This document shows positions 1 to 8,849 of a DNA stretch of 35,447 bases, piece after piece. The notes beneath the pieces were generated by a model. The model was not told the origin of the DNA. It ran no database searches and saw nothing but the letters and a program-made list of their open reading frames with translations. The stretch is from assembly GCF_000388065.1 (NCBI RefSeq), contig NW_009242987.1, positions 308,228-343,674 on the forward strand, in the 5' to 3' direction. Numbering within the stretch: the first letter of the stretch is position 1; every line of letters begins with the position of its first letter. The stretch is from Fonticula alba. Lineage: Eukaryota > Opisthokonta > Rotosphaerida > Fonticulaceae. The position numbers and the translations under genes are program-made.

Positions 1-1293
1 GGGGAGCGACCGCGGTGGCGGTCCATCGACCTGCCCCGGGAGGAGCCGTTCGCGCCGTCGCGCGTGCATTACTCCATCGCCCGGAGCACCGACTCGGGCC
101 TGCGGGGCCTGACCCTGGCGGATCCGCTGTGCACCTGGGACACTGTCATCAACATGTGCCCCAGCCGGCTGCAGGTGGTCTTCCTGGCGGAGGGGCCCAT
201 GGTGCAGGACCTGTCCAGGGTGGCATTCATGCATATGGAGATCTCCTTCCCGGGCCCGGTGGCCGGCGATTACGAGCAGTACCGGGCCAAGGTGCGGCAC
301 TTTCTGACCGAGCATCGCGGCATTGTCCGGAGGGTGCGTCCTGCCCTGTCCGGTGCTTCTCCCCTCTCAGGGGGGAGGGGCCCTGGGTGTGGCGTGGCCT
401 GGCGCGGGGGGCCGGCGCTTGCCGGAGGCGCCGGGCGCGGCGGCCGGCTCGCAAAGGCCCAGGGGGGGGGGCGCCGGCCCTCGACCGGTGGCGGCGCGGT
501 GGCTGACGCGGCCTTTCCTTCCGGCCGGCGGGTGCGGCCGGCCAGGACTCGCTGGTTGGCGACATCGAGGGGCACGGCATCATCATGATGAGGGTGAAGC
601 GCATGTGGGACGGCCGGTGGCGCGGCACCTCGGCCGGCTTGTACTCCGGCCTGACCGAGGTGCTGGTCACCTGTGCCCAGGGCCCGCTGGAGGGGTCGCC
701 GAAGGTTGTCCTGCTCGGCGGCCGGGCCGGGCCCGTGCCCTGGGGCATCCCCCTGCGGGTGTTCCGCGGGGCACAGCAGCATGACGATGTGGTCATGCCG
801 ATGTGCACCGGCATGCAGCTCTCCCGCGACCCGGGGGCCATTGCCGCCCTGAGGGTGGAGCTTCTGGGCAGCTGGCTGCCAGTGGTCAGGTACGAGGCTG
901 TGTCACGCGGGGGCGGGGGTGCGAGCGGGCCGACCATCCTGACCGCCGTGGCGTCTGTCCATCCATCTGTCTGTCTCGACGTGTGCGTCGGGCGGGGGGG
1001 AACCGCGCTTCCATCCGCCCCCCGCCCTTTTTTTCCCCGGCGTGTCCTGCCGCAGCGGCGAGCCACCGGGGTGCCATGTGCACGGCCGGCCGGGGGGCGG
1101 TGTCCCCTCGCAGGCCGGCCACCCGGCCAGGGACGCGAAGAGGCGTGTGGCGAATGGCTGCTTCCCGCCGAGCCTGGCCCTGAGGCCCGCCCTGTTTGAC
1201 GCCGTCTTCCCGGATGCCGGCGCATCTCTGGTGGAGGCCCCCTGCAATCTGAGGTACCTCGAGGAGGCGGGGTCCTTCGCGACCGTGGAGTAG
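1..1293 (+). CDS. 3' part of a three-exon gene of unknown function
   Basis: The gene is already open at base 1, so its start lies outside the window. I read three exons: 1-333, 546-889 and 1131-1293, ending at TAG. Exon 1 ends in phase 0 before GTGCGT, and exon 2 resumes after GGCCAG. Exon 2 ends in phase 2 before GTACGA, and exon 3 resumes at 1131 after GGCCAG, restoring an Arg codon and the frame. The visible product is 279 residues with strong G/C third-position bias. It includes the segments CTWDTVINMCPSRLQVVFL, GIIMMRVKRMWDGRW and NLRYLEEAGSF. I see no membrane segment, repeat or known catalytic motif, and I do not recognise the family. No AATAAA follows within the next 2.8 kb, so its 3' end is undefined. 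The exon 3 acceptor at 1113 would break the frame, which is why I chose 1130. Confidence 0.6.
334..545 (+). other. Intron 1 of the left-edge gene
   Basis: The intron is 212 bases, from GTGCGT to GGCCAG. It is G-rich, with a run of nine G near 463-471. A CTGAC branch-like motif lies near 503-507, about 40 bases before the acceptor. Both flanking exons are phase 0. Confidence 0.6.
890..1130 (+). other. Intron 2 of the left-edge gene
   Basis: The intron is 241 bases, from GTACGA to GGCCAG, in phase 2. A second possible acceptor (CGCAG at 1109-1113) is out of frame with exon 3. Use of the acceptor at 1130 is therefore inferred from frame, not from signal strength. Confidence 0.5.
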
Positions 1294-3931
1294 TTCCGAC
1301 GGGGGGCGGGGATGGGCCGCGCACGTGGCGCGGCGTTTGCCCGCCGGGGCGGTGGCTGCCCCCCCTTTGAGTATGTCGAATGCAAGCCGGTCGTTCGGGA
1401 ATGCGTCGTGTTGTCGCGTGCGCGCTGGCGAGTGCGGGCCTCCGTCAGGCGGGGCTTTTTTCCTTTCGCCAGGGCGAGGAGGATCTCTCTCCCGCGCAAC
1501 TCCGAGGTTTTTCTTGCCGGTGCAATCAGGGCGGCGGGCGTCGGCGCCCGCCAGTCGGCGCAGGGGCCACTTCCCCCGGGGGTGCGGCCGCAGGCAGGGG
1601 AGGGCCGCAGGCCGGGGCCGCCGGCAGCGTGGGCGAAGCTGGCCCCTGGTCGTGCGCGGGGAGGGGACCTGGCGCCGGGCCGAGACGCGGTCCCTCCCGC
1701 CGGCGGCCCCGGCACGCTGGGGCTCCCCGCGCCCAGGACGGAGGCAGTCCACGCAGAGGATCCAGACCGCGGGCGGCGCTGGGTGCCCCCCCCCCCCCCT
1801 CCCGGTCCGCGGCATCCTGTTGAGGGAGGGCGCCAGGGGGCGCATGCCTGCCCACACGGGCATCTCGAGCCCCGGGTGCGGGGAGCCGCTCGGGCGCGCG
1901 GCGGGCGCCCTGGGCCGATGTGCCGGCTCGGCCGACGCGAGGAGCACTGCACCCGCCGGCGCGGTCGGCCGCGCGTCGACATGGCAAGGGTGGGTTCCCT
2001 GCCCTGGCATCCTTTTGACTTGCAGCCGGGATCGCCGATGTTGGAGGCGGCCGGGCAGCCGGCGCGGGTGGATTGCCACGGTTCGCGGCCGAGGCCGAGG
2101 AGTGTCTTGGAGCCATGGCGGGGGCCGTGGTGCTGCATGCGCCGGGCATGTGCGGCCAGGCGGGGCGTGCACCTGCGCCAGGCGCCCGGGTGGCGAGGCC
2201 GCGGCCCAGGCGCTTTCGCCGGCGCTCGATGGGAGGGAGCGGGGCAGCCCCCCCCCCCAGCTCGGGGGAAGTCGGCGCGCCGGTGGCTGCCCTCCGGGGT
2301 GATGCGCGTCGTGCGGCGCGACCCCGGCGGACGTGGCCGGGTCCCGACGGCCCGGCCATGCGGAGGTGAAAATGGCGGCCTCTGGCCGGGGCATGCGCAT
2401 GGCCGAGCCGGCTCTCGTGCCTGGCAGGGCCGGGGGCGACGGGCGATGTGCGGGCCTGGCCCCGGTGGGGATGGTTGACGACGGTGCCCAGGGCGCGGCA
2501 GAGCGTGGTCCTTTGGCGGGGGGCCTTGTGTGGATCCCTCGGGCCCGGGCGCGGCGGCGGGGACGGCACACGTTTTTCATCCGCGACGGAGCCCTCAGTG
2601 TGGGCACCCAGCGAGGGGGACCATCGCCGGGCGTGGTGTCGGGCCGACCACCCTTGGGGCCTTCGGCGGACGACTCCCCGGAGGTGGGTGCCCTGCTCCC
2701 CGTGCCCCTCGATCAGCCGCGCGTCCGGCGGGCACCGGCGCAGGGGCACCATGCCTCTCGGCCCGAGGGGTCCCCGTGGTCGGCGTGCTCGGGCAAGGGG
2801 GGGGGGGGGAGGCACGTGCGCGTGTGCGGAGGGCCCGCAGGAGGGGCCAGCTTCGGCGCCGGGCCGCCCGGCCAAGCCCTGGCAGGCTGCCCGCCCCGGC
2901 ACTGGCTCCCCCGGGGGAGGCCAGCTCCTGTCGGGGCGCGCGTGTGCGCGCCGCAGGGGCCCCGGGCACGGCTGCCGGGCCATCGGTCCGCGTGCCGGGG
3001 ACACACGCGCCGGGAGCCCGCGGCCGGTCGCGCCCCGCCCGGCGGCCAGTGGCCGTTCCCCGGCCGGATGCGCCGAGTCGAGACCGAGTTCTGCATATGC
3101 AGAATCCCCGGGGCGAACATCGGCCTGTGTCTGGAGAGGACGAGGCACCGCCGGGCGGGCGCGCCCCGCCTGTGGGCTAAGTGCCCTCCGCCGGGTGGGC
3201 GCGCCCAGGATGCGCAGGGCCGGGCCGAGGGGCGGGATGACAGCCGGACGGAGGGGCGGGCGCGAGAGCGGAAGGGGGGCATGGGTCGGCGGGAGGTGTA
3301 TCCACGCCCCCCCCCCCCCCCCGGGGGGGGGGAGAGGGACAGCACCGGCATCCTGGTGCCGTGCTCCAGGAAGGGGGGGCCCGAGAGGTTGCCTATCCTC
3401 CCGTCCCCCTGGAATCCAGGCTACCCTCGAGCAGGGCTGGCGGTTGCCGGCTCGCGGGCCGGGGCGCCCTCTTCGACCCACGCGGGTGCGTGCCGCCGGG
3501 CCGCGGTGTTGTCGGGCGCCGCCTTTGACAGCGCGGTGCCCGGGGGCGATGGGGCCTTCCATTCGGGGCATTTTCTTGTCGGGACCAATGTTGGCAGGCA
3601 TGGGTGCTCTGGTGAATGGGCTGCATGTGCAATGGCGGCAGCCGCCGGCCGAGAGCGCCACCGGTCCGGCGGCCGTGTGCCGGGCAGTTGGCAATGCCGC
3701 GGCCTGGTCCGGCCGGCGGTGTGGACGGCGCGCATGGGCCCGCGAGAATCGGCGCATCCGCGAGGAGGGGGCTGTGCCCGGGCCGGGGCGCCTTGGGCCC
3801 GTGTGCCGGCCGGTGCGTGTGCAGTACGGCCCGCTGGCCGGCATGTCCGTGTAATGTCGAGAGTGCTGGCCGATGTGTCCATTTGTGTGGAGGGTGCCGG
3901 CCCCTGGTGCGCCCGGCGGCCGGCAGGTGGC
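1294..3931. other. Non-coding interval between the left-edge gene and paralogue A
   Basis: I see no supported gene in these 2.6 kb. Long open frames exist on both strands, but they have arginine/proline/glycine-rich, low-complexity translations typical of GC-rich non-coding DNA. The interval has short G and C homopolymers (for example near 1790-1799, 2801-2810 and 3307-3330) and no AATAAA. It must hold the 3' end of the left-edge gene and the distal promoter of paralogue A. Confidence 0.5.
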
Positions 3932-3937
3932 TTTAAA
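3932..3937 (+). promoter_or_regulatory. TATA-like TTTAAA element of paralogue A
   Basis: TTTAAA is an AT island in very GC-rich DNA, 183 bases upstream of the paralogue A start codon. Paralogue B has TATTTAAG in a comparable place, 233 bases upstream. A core-promoter role is inferred from this shared position. Confidence 0.45.
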
Positions 3938-4010
3938 TGGCGGCATCCCTGCATGCCCTCCCCCCCCGGCCGAAGGGGGGACCACATCCCCGACCTTTGT
4001 TGCCTCGCAG

Positions 4011-4114
4011 GCTCTCTCTCTCTCCCTCTTTGCATTCCCCTCCGAAACGAGCGCACTCACATCCACGAAAGGACACACACACACATACACACGCACAGCG
4101 ACCAGGCAGCCACC
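4011..4114 (+). promoter_or_regulatory. Pyrimidine-rich then CA-rich 5' leader of paralogue A
   Basis: A CT repeat (4011-4030) is followed by CA repeats (about 4073-4095) and then the start context GCCACCATG. CT tracts also lie shortly upstream of the ATGs of paralogues B and C and of the 32 kb gene, so this is probably the transcribed leader or start region. Confidence 0.4.
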
Positions 4115-7100
4115 ATGACCCCCGACGCCAGCAGGCAGGGCAGCAGGACGCCGGCGGCACCGCCGGCCCTGCTGCTGAGCCTGGGGCCGCTGCTGTTGCT
4201 GGCGGCCCTGCTCGGCGGGGGGGCGGCCCCCGCGCGGGGGCAGGCCCCCACGTCGGATGTCTTCCTGCACGCCACCTGGCATGCGGGGTTCAGGCCGGAG
4301 TCGTTCGGGCCGGCGGTCACCCTGCCCGGGGCGCCGTCCTACCTGGTGGACAACTACCTGCAGAATGGCAACATGTACGTGCAGAATACCTCGCTGAAGG
4401 AGGTGGAGGAGGTCCGCTTCGGCGGGCACTTCACGCGGTATTGGGGCTTCGCCCCGCGGACGACCATCCCGGCCGGGGTGACCCCCCGGTGGATGGGGCT
4501 GGCGCTGGCCGGGCACGACCGCCCGGTGGGGGTCCTGCACTCGGACCAGTGGGCCGTGCTCTTCACCGAGAGGGACCAGCGACACTTCCCGGTGAAGCCG
4601 GTGAGCCTGCTGGCCGGCCGGGCGGTGGCCGCCAACCGGGTGGACCTGCTGGGGCTGGTGGAGCCGCCGGCCGGGCCGCGGGAGGTCCACCTGTGGGAGC
4701 TGACCGAGGCCAGCCTGCTGCGGGTGCCCTTCGGCGTGCCGGTGGCCGGGGGCGAGTCGGCCCACGCGTGCCCCGGGCCCGGCCGGGCATTCTACCTGTC
4801 GGTGGGGCAGACCCTGCAGCATGTGAGCCATGCGGGGGTGGCCGGCGGCCCGGCCAGCGTCCAGGCCATCCCCCTGCCGGCGGGTATGGGGGCCATCCGG
4901 CAGCTGGCCGTCACGCGGCTGGTGGCCGATGCCGGCCACTGCCCCGGGGCCGGGGATGTGGTGCTCCTGCTGGACAGCGACCAGGTGCATGTGATCCCGT
5001 GTGCGGGGGCCGCGGCGCCGGCCGCCGGGCTGCCCTTCACGGCGTCGCTGCCGGCCGCGGCGTCGGCCGCCACCGGGCGCCTGGTCGTCCCGCCGGAGGC
5101 CGCGGCCCTGGACCAGGCGTATGGCTTCCTGTACTTCCTGCAGCCGGGCCCGGGCCCGGCCGGGGCGCCGATGCAGCTGTGGCGGGCCGGGGTCCAGGCC
5201 GGCGGGCTTGCCTGGCGGCGGCTGGTCCTGCCCCCCGGGCACGCGGCGCCCGGGCACCTGCAGCTGGTTCGCCTGCGGCTGAACCGGGCCCAGGACCAGG
5301 TCGGCGAGTGGGCCCTCATGGCCGACAAGGACCTGCTGCTGGAGTCCGAGCGCTTTGGCTGCGACACCGATGGCAGCATCGTGTGTGACGGCCCGGCCGG
5401 GGTGACCGGCTCCGCGCGGGGGTGGGCCTGCGCCCCGGGCCGGGTGCTGTCGCCGTTCGTGGCCCCGGGGCAACTGTGCGCCGACTGCGCCGAAGAGCAC
5501 TACCTCGACCGGCCGGAAGGTGCGCATGGCCCGGCGCGCGGGGCGGGGATGAGGGGGGGCGGGGCGGGGATGAGGGGGGGCGGGGCGGCCGGAGGGGGGC
5601 GGGACCGCTCTGCCGTTCATCGGTGCTGGTGTTCTGGCCGGAGGGGCGGGACCGCTCTGCCGTTCAGCGGTGCTGGTGTTCTGGCCGCAGGGGGGCGGGG
5701 CCGCTCTGCCGTTCAGCGGTGCTGGTGTTCTGGCCGCAGGGAGGGACCGCTTTGCCGTTCATCGGTGCTGACGCTCTGGCCGGGGGGCACACCTTGGCCG
5801 ACAGCCGAGCCGCCCTTCTCCGCGCCCGGCCACACGTGCCGGCCCTGCGCCGACAGCATGTGCCAAGTGTGCGATGCCCATGATTGCCTGGTGTGCAAGG
5901 GGGCGCTGCTGCTGCAGCCGACCGGCCCGGGCGGCGGCATGGCCTGCGTGGGGGCCTGCTCCGGGGGCTTCACCCGGCAGGGGGGTGTCTGCCTGCCGGC
6001 GGCCACGCGCCTGGACGTGGCCCACATGGCGGCCGCCGGGGGGGAGGTCCTGCCGGGGCCGGTGTCGGCGGCCGAGGTGACCGGCATCGGGGCCACCCGG
6101 CTCGGGGTGGACCCGGCCACCGGGCTGCCGGTCATCCCGCCGGTGGGCACCGAGCCGCGGAATGTCCTGCTCTTTGCCGGGGCCGGGGCCGACCCGGTGG
6201 TCATGCGGCTGGAGGACATCGGCCGGCCGGGGAAGCCGGCCCCGGTGCCGGTGCGGCTCTTCACCGCGACCCCCGGGCCGCAGGTGCTGGCCATGACGGA
6301 GCTCGGGCCGATGCTGGACTCGGCCGGCCAGCTGGTCATGGGGATCGTGGTCATGCAGGAGTCCGGCTGGGTGATGGTCACCTGGCTGTCGTGCCAGCCG
6401 CCGGCCCCGGGGGAGGGGTGCACCGTGGCCGGGCCCGGGACGCCGGGCTTCTTCACGTCGCACATGCTGCCGCTGGCCCAGCGCCTGGGCGAGCGCCACT
6501 TCATGCTGATGGACGACTACCTGATGACGTCGATTATTCAGGCGGACCCGGACGCCCGGACGCTGGACTACAATTGGCACCAGGCGTCGGATGTGCTGCC
6601 GGTGCCCGGCGAGTGGGTGGTGCAGGTGCTGGGCAAGAACCATGTCGGGGTCGGGCCCTTGGACTTGGTGGCCCGGGATGACCCGCGGTGGTGGTGGACC
6701 GCCGGCGGGGAGGCCCTGCTGCCGGCGGCCAGCTGGCCGGACGACCAGTACCGGGCGGTTCTCCTCCCCCGGGGCCCGGAGGGGGCCCCCGGCCCGGGGC
6801 CGGAGCTGGTCCTGGTGGAGGACACCGCGGCCCATGCGTGGGATGTCGTCCGGATGCCGGGGAGCCTGGCGCCGGTGGCCGGCACCCGGACGCACGGCGG
6901 GCGGACCGTGCGACAGAGGCTCGGCATGCTGCCGGACCGGCCGCGGCTGGGGGCCGAGGATGCGCCGGACGCGCGGGTCTTCGGGGTCCGGCTGGCCGGC
7001 GGGTCGGCCGAGTACCCGAGCGCCCTGGTGCTGCTGTCGCGCAAGTATGTGGCCGTGTCGGTGCTGTGGTGCCGGCCTGGCGGCCGGGCCGCGGCGTGCG

Positions 7101-7702
7101 TCCTGCTGCCGGCGGTCCGGGCCGACCTGCCGGTGGAGCTCCGACTCCCGAGCACCGGGCCCCTGTGGGCGGAGCCGGTGGTCCACACGCCGGCCGGCCC
7201 GTCGGCCCATGCCCCGGGGCTGCTGGTCAGTGTGCTGACCTACGCCAAGACCATGGGGCCGGTGTATGTGCGGCTGCGGGCCACCTGCCCGCCGGGCACC
7301 GTCGGCCTGGGGTGCCGGGCGTGCGACGCCGGGTGCGCCGAGTGCTGGGCCCCGGCCGACCCGGCGGCCTGCACGGCCTGCCCGCCGGGGCACTTCCTGG
7401 CGGCCGAGGGGGGCACCTGCGCGGGCACCTGCGCGGCCGGCACCATGCCCGGGTCCGGGCCCGACGCCGGGGCATGTGTGCCCTGCCCGCCGGGGACCGC
7501 CGGCCCGGGCTGCCAGCCATGCCACCCGACGTGCATGCTGTGCTCGGCCCCGGGGGATCCGGCGGCCTGCACCGGCTGCCCGCCCGGCCGGCTGATGACC
7601 CCCGGGGGCGCTTGCATGGAGCTGTGCACCGGCGGCACCATGCCCGGGTTCGGAGCCAGCGAGGGCAGCTGCGTGCCCTGCCCGGCCAGCTGCCTCGCCT
7701 AG
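4115..7702 (+). CDS. Paralogue A: secreted two-module, furin-type cysteine-repeat protein (no kinase)
   Basis: There are two exons, 4115-5519 and 5805-7702 (TAG), giving 1100 residues. The ATG has an optimal GCCACC context and starts a signal peptide: hydrophobic core at about 18-33, likely cleavage near ARG/Q at 42-43. The mature protein begins with a module to about residue 460, ending in a cysteine cluster (CDTDGSIVCD and later cysteines). A linker with CRPC, CQVC and CLVC follows (about 477-530), then a second module to about 960, probably beta-rich or propeller-like. From Cys963 there are about 3 furin-type CxxC repeats, and the protein stops at SCVPCPASCLA. Unlike paralogue C it has no membrane segment and no kinase, so it should be secreted. 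It is either a soluble family member or a 3'-truncated copy. The frame stays open far upstream (to about 2333), but the signal peptide and Kozak context fix the start. Function is unknown. Confidence 0.8.
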   Translation: MTPDASRQGSRTPAAPPALLLSLGPLLLLAALLGGGAAPARGQAPTSDVFLHATWHAGFRPESFGPAVTLPGAPSYLVDNYLQNGNMYVQNTSLKEVEEVRFGGHFTRYWGFAPRTTIPAGVTPRWMGLALAGHDRPVGVLHSDQWAVLFTERDQRHFPVKPVSLLAGRAVAANRVDLLGLVEPPAGPREVHLWELTEASLLRVPFGVPVAGGESAHACPGPGRAFYLSVGQTLQHVSHAGVAGGPASVQAIPLPAGMGAIRQLAVTRLVADAGHCPGAGDVVLLLDSDQVHVIPCAGAAAPAAGLPFTASLPAAASAATGRLVVPPEAAALDQAYGFLYFLQPGPGPAGAPMQLWRAGVQAGGLAWRRLVLPPGHAAPGHLQLVRLRLNRAQDQVGEWALMADKDLLLESERFGCDTDGSIVCDGPAGVTGSARGWACAPGRVLSPFVAPGQLCADCAEEHYLDRPEGAHGPARGAGMRGGGAGMRGGGAAGGGRDRSAVHRCWCSGRRGGTALPFSGAGVLAAGGRGRSAVQRCWCSGRREGPLCRSSVLTLWPGGTPWPTAEPPFSAPGHTCRPCADSMCQVCDAHDCLVCKGALLLQPTGPGGGMACVGACSGGFTRQGGVCLPAATRLDVAHMAAAGGEVLPGPVSAAEVTGIGATRLGVDPATGLPVIPPVGTEPRNVLLFAGAGADPVVMRLEDIGRPGKPAPVPVRLFTATPGPQVLAMTELGPMLDSAGQLVMGIVVMQESGWVMVTWLSCQPPAPGEGCTVAGPGTPGFFTSHMLPLAQRLGERHFMLMDDYLMTSIIQADPDARTLDYNWHQASDVLPVPGEWVVQVLGKNHVGVGPLDLVARDDPRWWWTAGGEALLPAASWPDDQYRAVLLPRGPEGAPGPGPELVLVEDTAAHAWDVVRMPGSLAPVAGTRTHGGRTVRQRLGMLPDRPRLGAEDAPDARVFGVRLAGGSAEYPSALVLLSRKYVAVSVLWCRPGGRAAACVLLPAVRADLPVELRLPSTGPLWAEPVVHTPAGPSAHAPGLLVSVLTYAKTMGPVYVRLRATCPPGTVGLGCRACDAGCAECWAPADPAACTACPPGHFLAAEGGTCAGTCAAGTMPGSGPDAGACVPCPPGTAGPGCQPCHPTCMLCSAPGDPAACTGCPPGRLMTPGGACMELCTGGTMPGFGASEGSCVPCPASCLA
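5520..5804 (+). other. Family-conserved phase-1 intron of paralogue A (in-frame, stop-free)
   Basis: The intron is 285 bases, from GTGCGC to GACAG. It splits a codon after its first base, between LDRPE and EPPFSAPG. The same position and phase recur in paralogues B and C. Its length is a multiple of three and it has no in-frame stop, so a simple ORF call would translate it as 95 repetitive residues. A CTGAC branch-like motif lies near 5768. The body is two G-rich 20-base repeats followed by a minisatellite of about 47 bases. Confidence 0.75.
5600..5783 (+). repeat. Minisatellite of about 47 bases, 4 copies, inside the paralogue A intron
   Basis: The unit begins near CCGCTCTGCCGTTCA and runs through GGTGCTGGTGTTCTGGCC. 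Unit starts fall near 5605, 5652, 5701 and 5747, spacings of about 46-49 bases. Copies differ by a few substitutions, and the last is the most diverged. CCGCAGG acceptor-like sequences occur inside two copies. Confidence 0.85.
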
Positions 7703-7794
7703 GCCGGCGACCGGATCGCCCCCGGCGTGCTGCCGGGGCGGAGAGGGCATGTGTGCATAGGCCGCCGCCTGAGACGAGGCCGCGCTGGAGCGAG

Positions 7795-7818
7795 GGAGAG
7801 AGAGAGAGAGAGAGAGCG
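7795..7818 (+). repeat. GA microsatellite in the 3' UTR of paralogue A
   Basis: An uninterrupted GA repeat lies about 95 bases after the stop codon. Confidence 0.85.
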
Positions 7819-8083
7819 AGAACCGTGGGTGCCTTTTGGCTGGCTGTGACCGGGGCGCCGCGGGCCGCCGGAAAGGATGCCGATCCAGCGGGCCCGTGCC
7901 CCACGCCAGGGGGATATGTGGCCACAGGCGGTAGCATGCTGTGGCCGAGCTCGGCGTGTGGTGGCGGCGTGCGGGGGGCATTTCCCGCGCACACGGTGCG
8001 CAGCGGGCACCCCCAGCCAGCCGACGGCCCCCTGCCCGAGAGCGAGAGTGCGCCGCCCGCCGCGCCGGGCCCTGTGGAGTGGC

Positions 8084-8089
8084 AATAAA
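8084..8089 (+). terminator. Poly(A) signal of paralogue A
   Basis: AATAAA in the context GTGGCAATAAAAC lies 382 bases after the stop. Paralogue B has a similar GTGGCCAATAAAAA signal. Together they define a 3' UTR of about 0.4 kb. Confidence 0.7.
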
Positions 8090-8670
8090 ACAGGGCGCAA
8101 AAAAAGCGGCAGAGAGGAAGTGCATGCCGGCAAGGCGCCGCCCGCGGGCCCGGATCCGGCGCTGCAAGAAAAAGGCACCACGGGCACGCTTCCCGGCTGG
8201 GAGGCTGGGAGGGGAGGAGGGGTCACAACCGGGCTGGATGGGTGGTGCGGAGGGGGATCCGAGGCGCGGGGTGCGCACACGGGCGGGGCGCGGCCCTCTC
8301 GACGCGCTGGCACGCGTCGGCAGCGTGGCCCAATGTGTCGGGCCGGGGGGGCCCGATCGGGAGTCAGGCGCCGCCAGCGGCGGGTCACATGCGGCCATTG
8401 TGGGGCTGGCTTGGGCGGTGCTTGTGGGTGGCTCGCATGCCCGGCGCCTGCGGGGAGCGATACGCCCGGGGGGGGGGGCCGGCCAGGGGCCGGAGCTTGG
8501 CCGGTGATTTTTGAGTGGTTTTTGGGCGCCAGGTGTGCGCCGGCCATGGGGCCCGGGGGAAAGGGGAATGTCAACTGCGGTGCTCTTCGCACGGGTTTCC
8601 ACACAGGGAGGGAGCTCTGTGACAGAGGGGCGAGCACAAGGTGGAACAACCAAAGGAGCAAGCCATCGTG
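8090..8670. other. Convergent intergenic spacer
   Basis: This stretch lies between the poly(A) signals of two convergent genes (plus at 8084, minus at 8676). I see no coding sequence or repeat worth naming apart from a run of ten or more G near 8469-8478. Confidence 0.5.
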
Positions 8671-8676
8671 TTTATT
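8671..8676 (-). terminator. Poly(A) signal of the minus-strand gene
   Basis: TTTATT on the plus strand reads AATAAA on the minus strand, 174 bases beyond the minus-strand stop codon at 8850. Confidence 0.65.
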
Positions 8677-8849
8677 TCCTCGGCACAGGTGGCGCATGCA
8701 CGCATGAGCGAGGGGAGAGGAGCAACCGGGAGGGGACCCGGGCCACGGCCAGGGCGATCTCCCAATGACCTGCCATCCGGAGGGGCACGTTTGTCACGCG
8801 CCCGTGGCCGAAGAGAGGGAGGCGGCAGCCGGCTGGAGGGTGACATTGG

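Noticed and set aside
2333-4114. In-frame N-terminal extension of paralogue A by 594 codons
   Set aside because: The signal peptide begins at 4115 in an optimal start context, the TATA-like element is at 3932, and the upstream translation is low complexity. Paralogues B and C also start at the signal peptide.
1526-5620. A 1364-codon open frame on the minus strand
   Set aside because: It overlaps exon 1 of paralogue A antisense and non-coding DNA. Its Arg/Pro/Gly-rich translation is the expected mirror of GC-rich codons, with no domain or initiation context.
5759-8653. A 964-codon open frame on the minus strand
   Set aside because: It is the mirror of paralogue A exon 2 and its 3' UTR. It has no splice logic and no family similarity.
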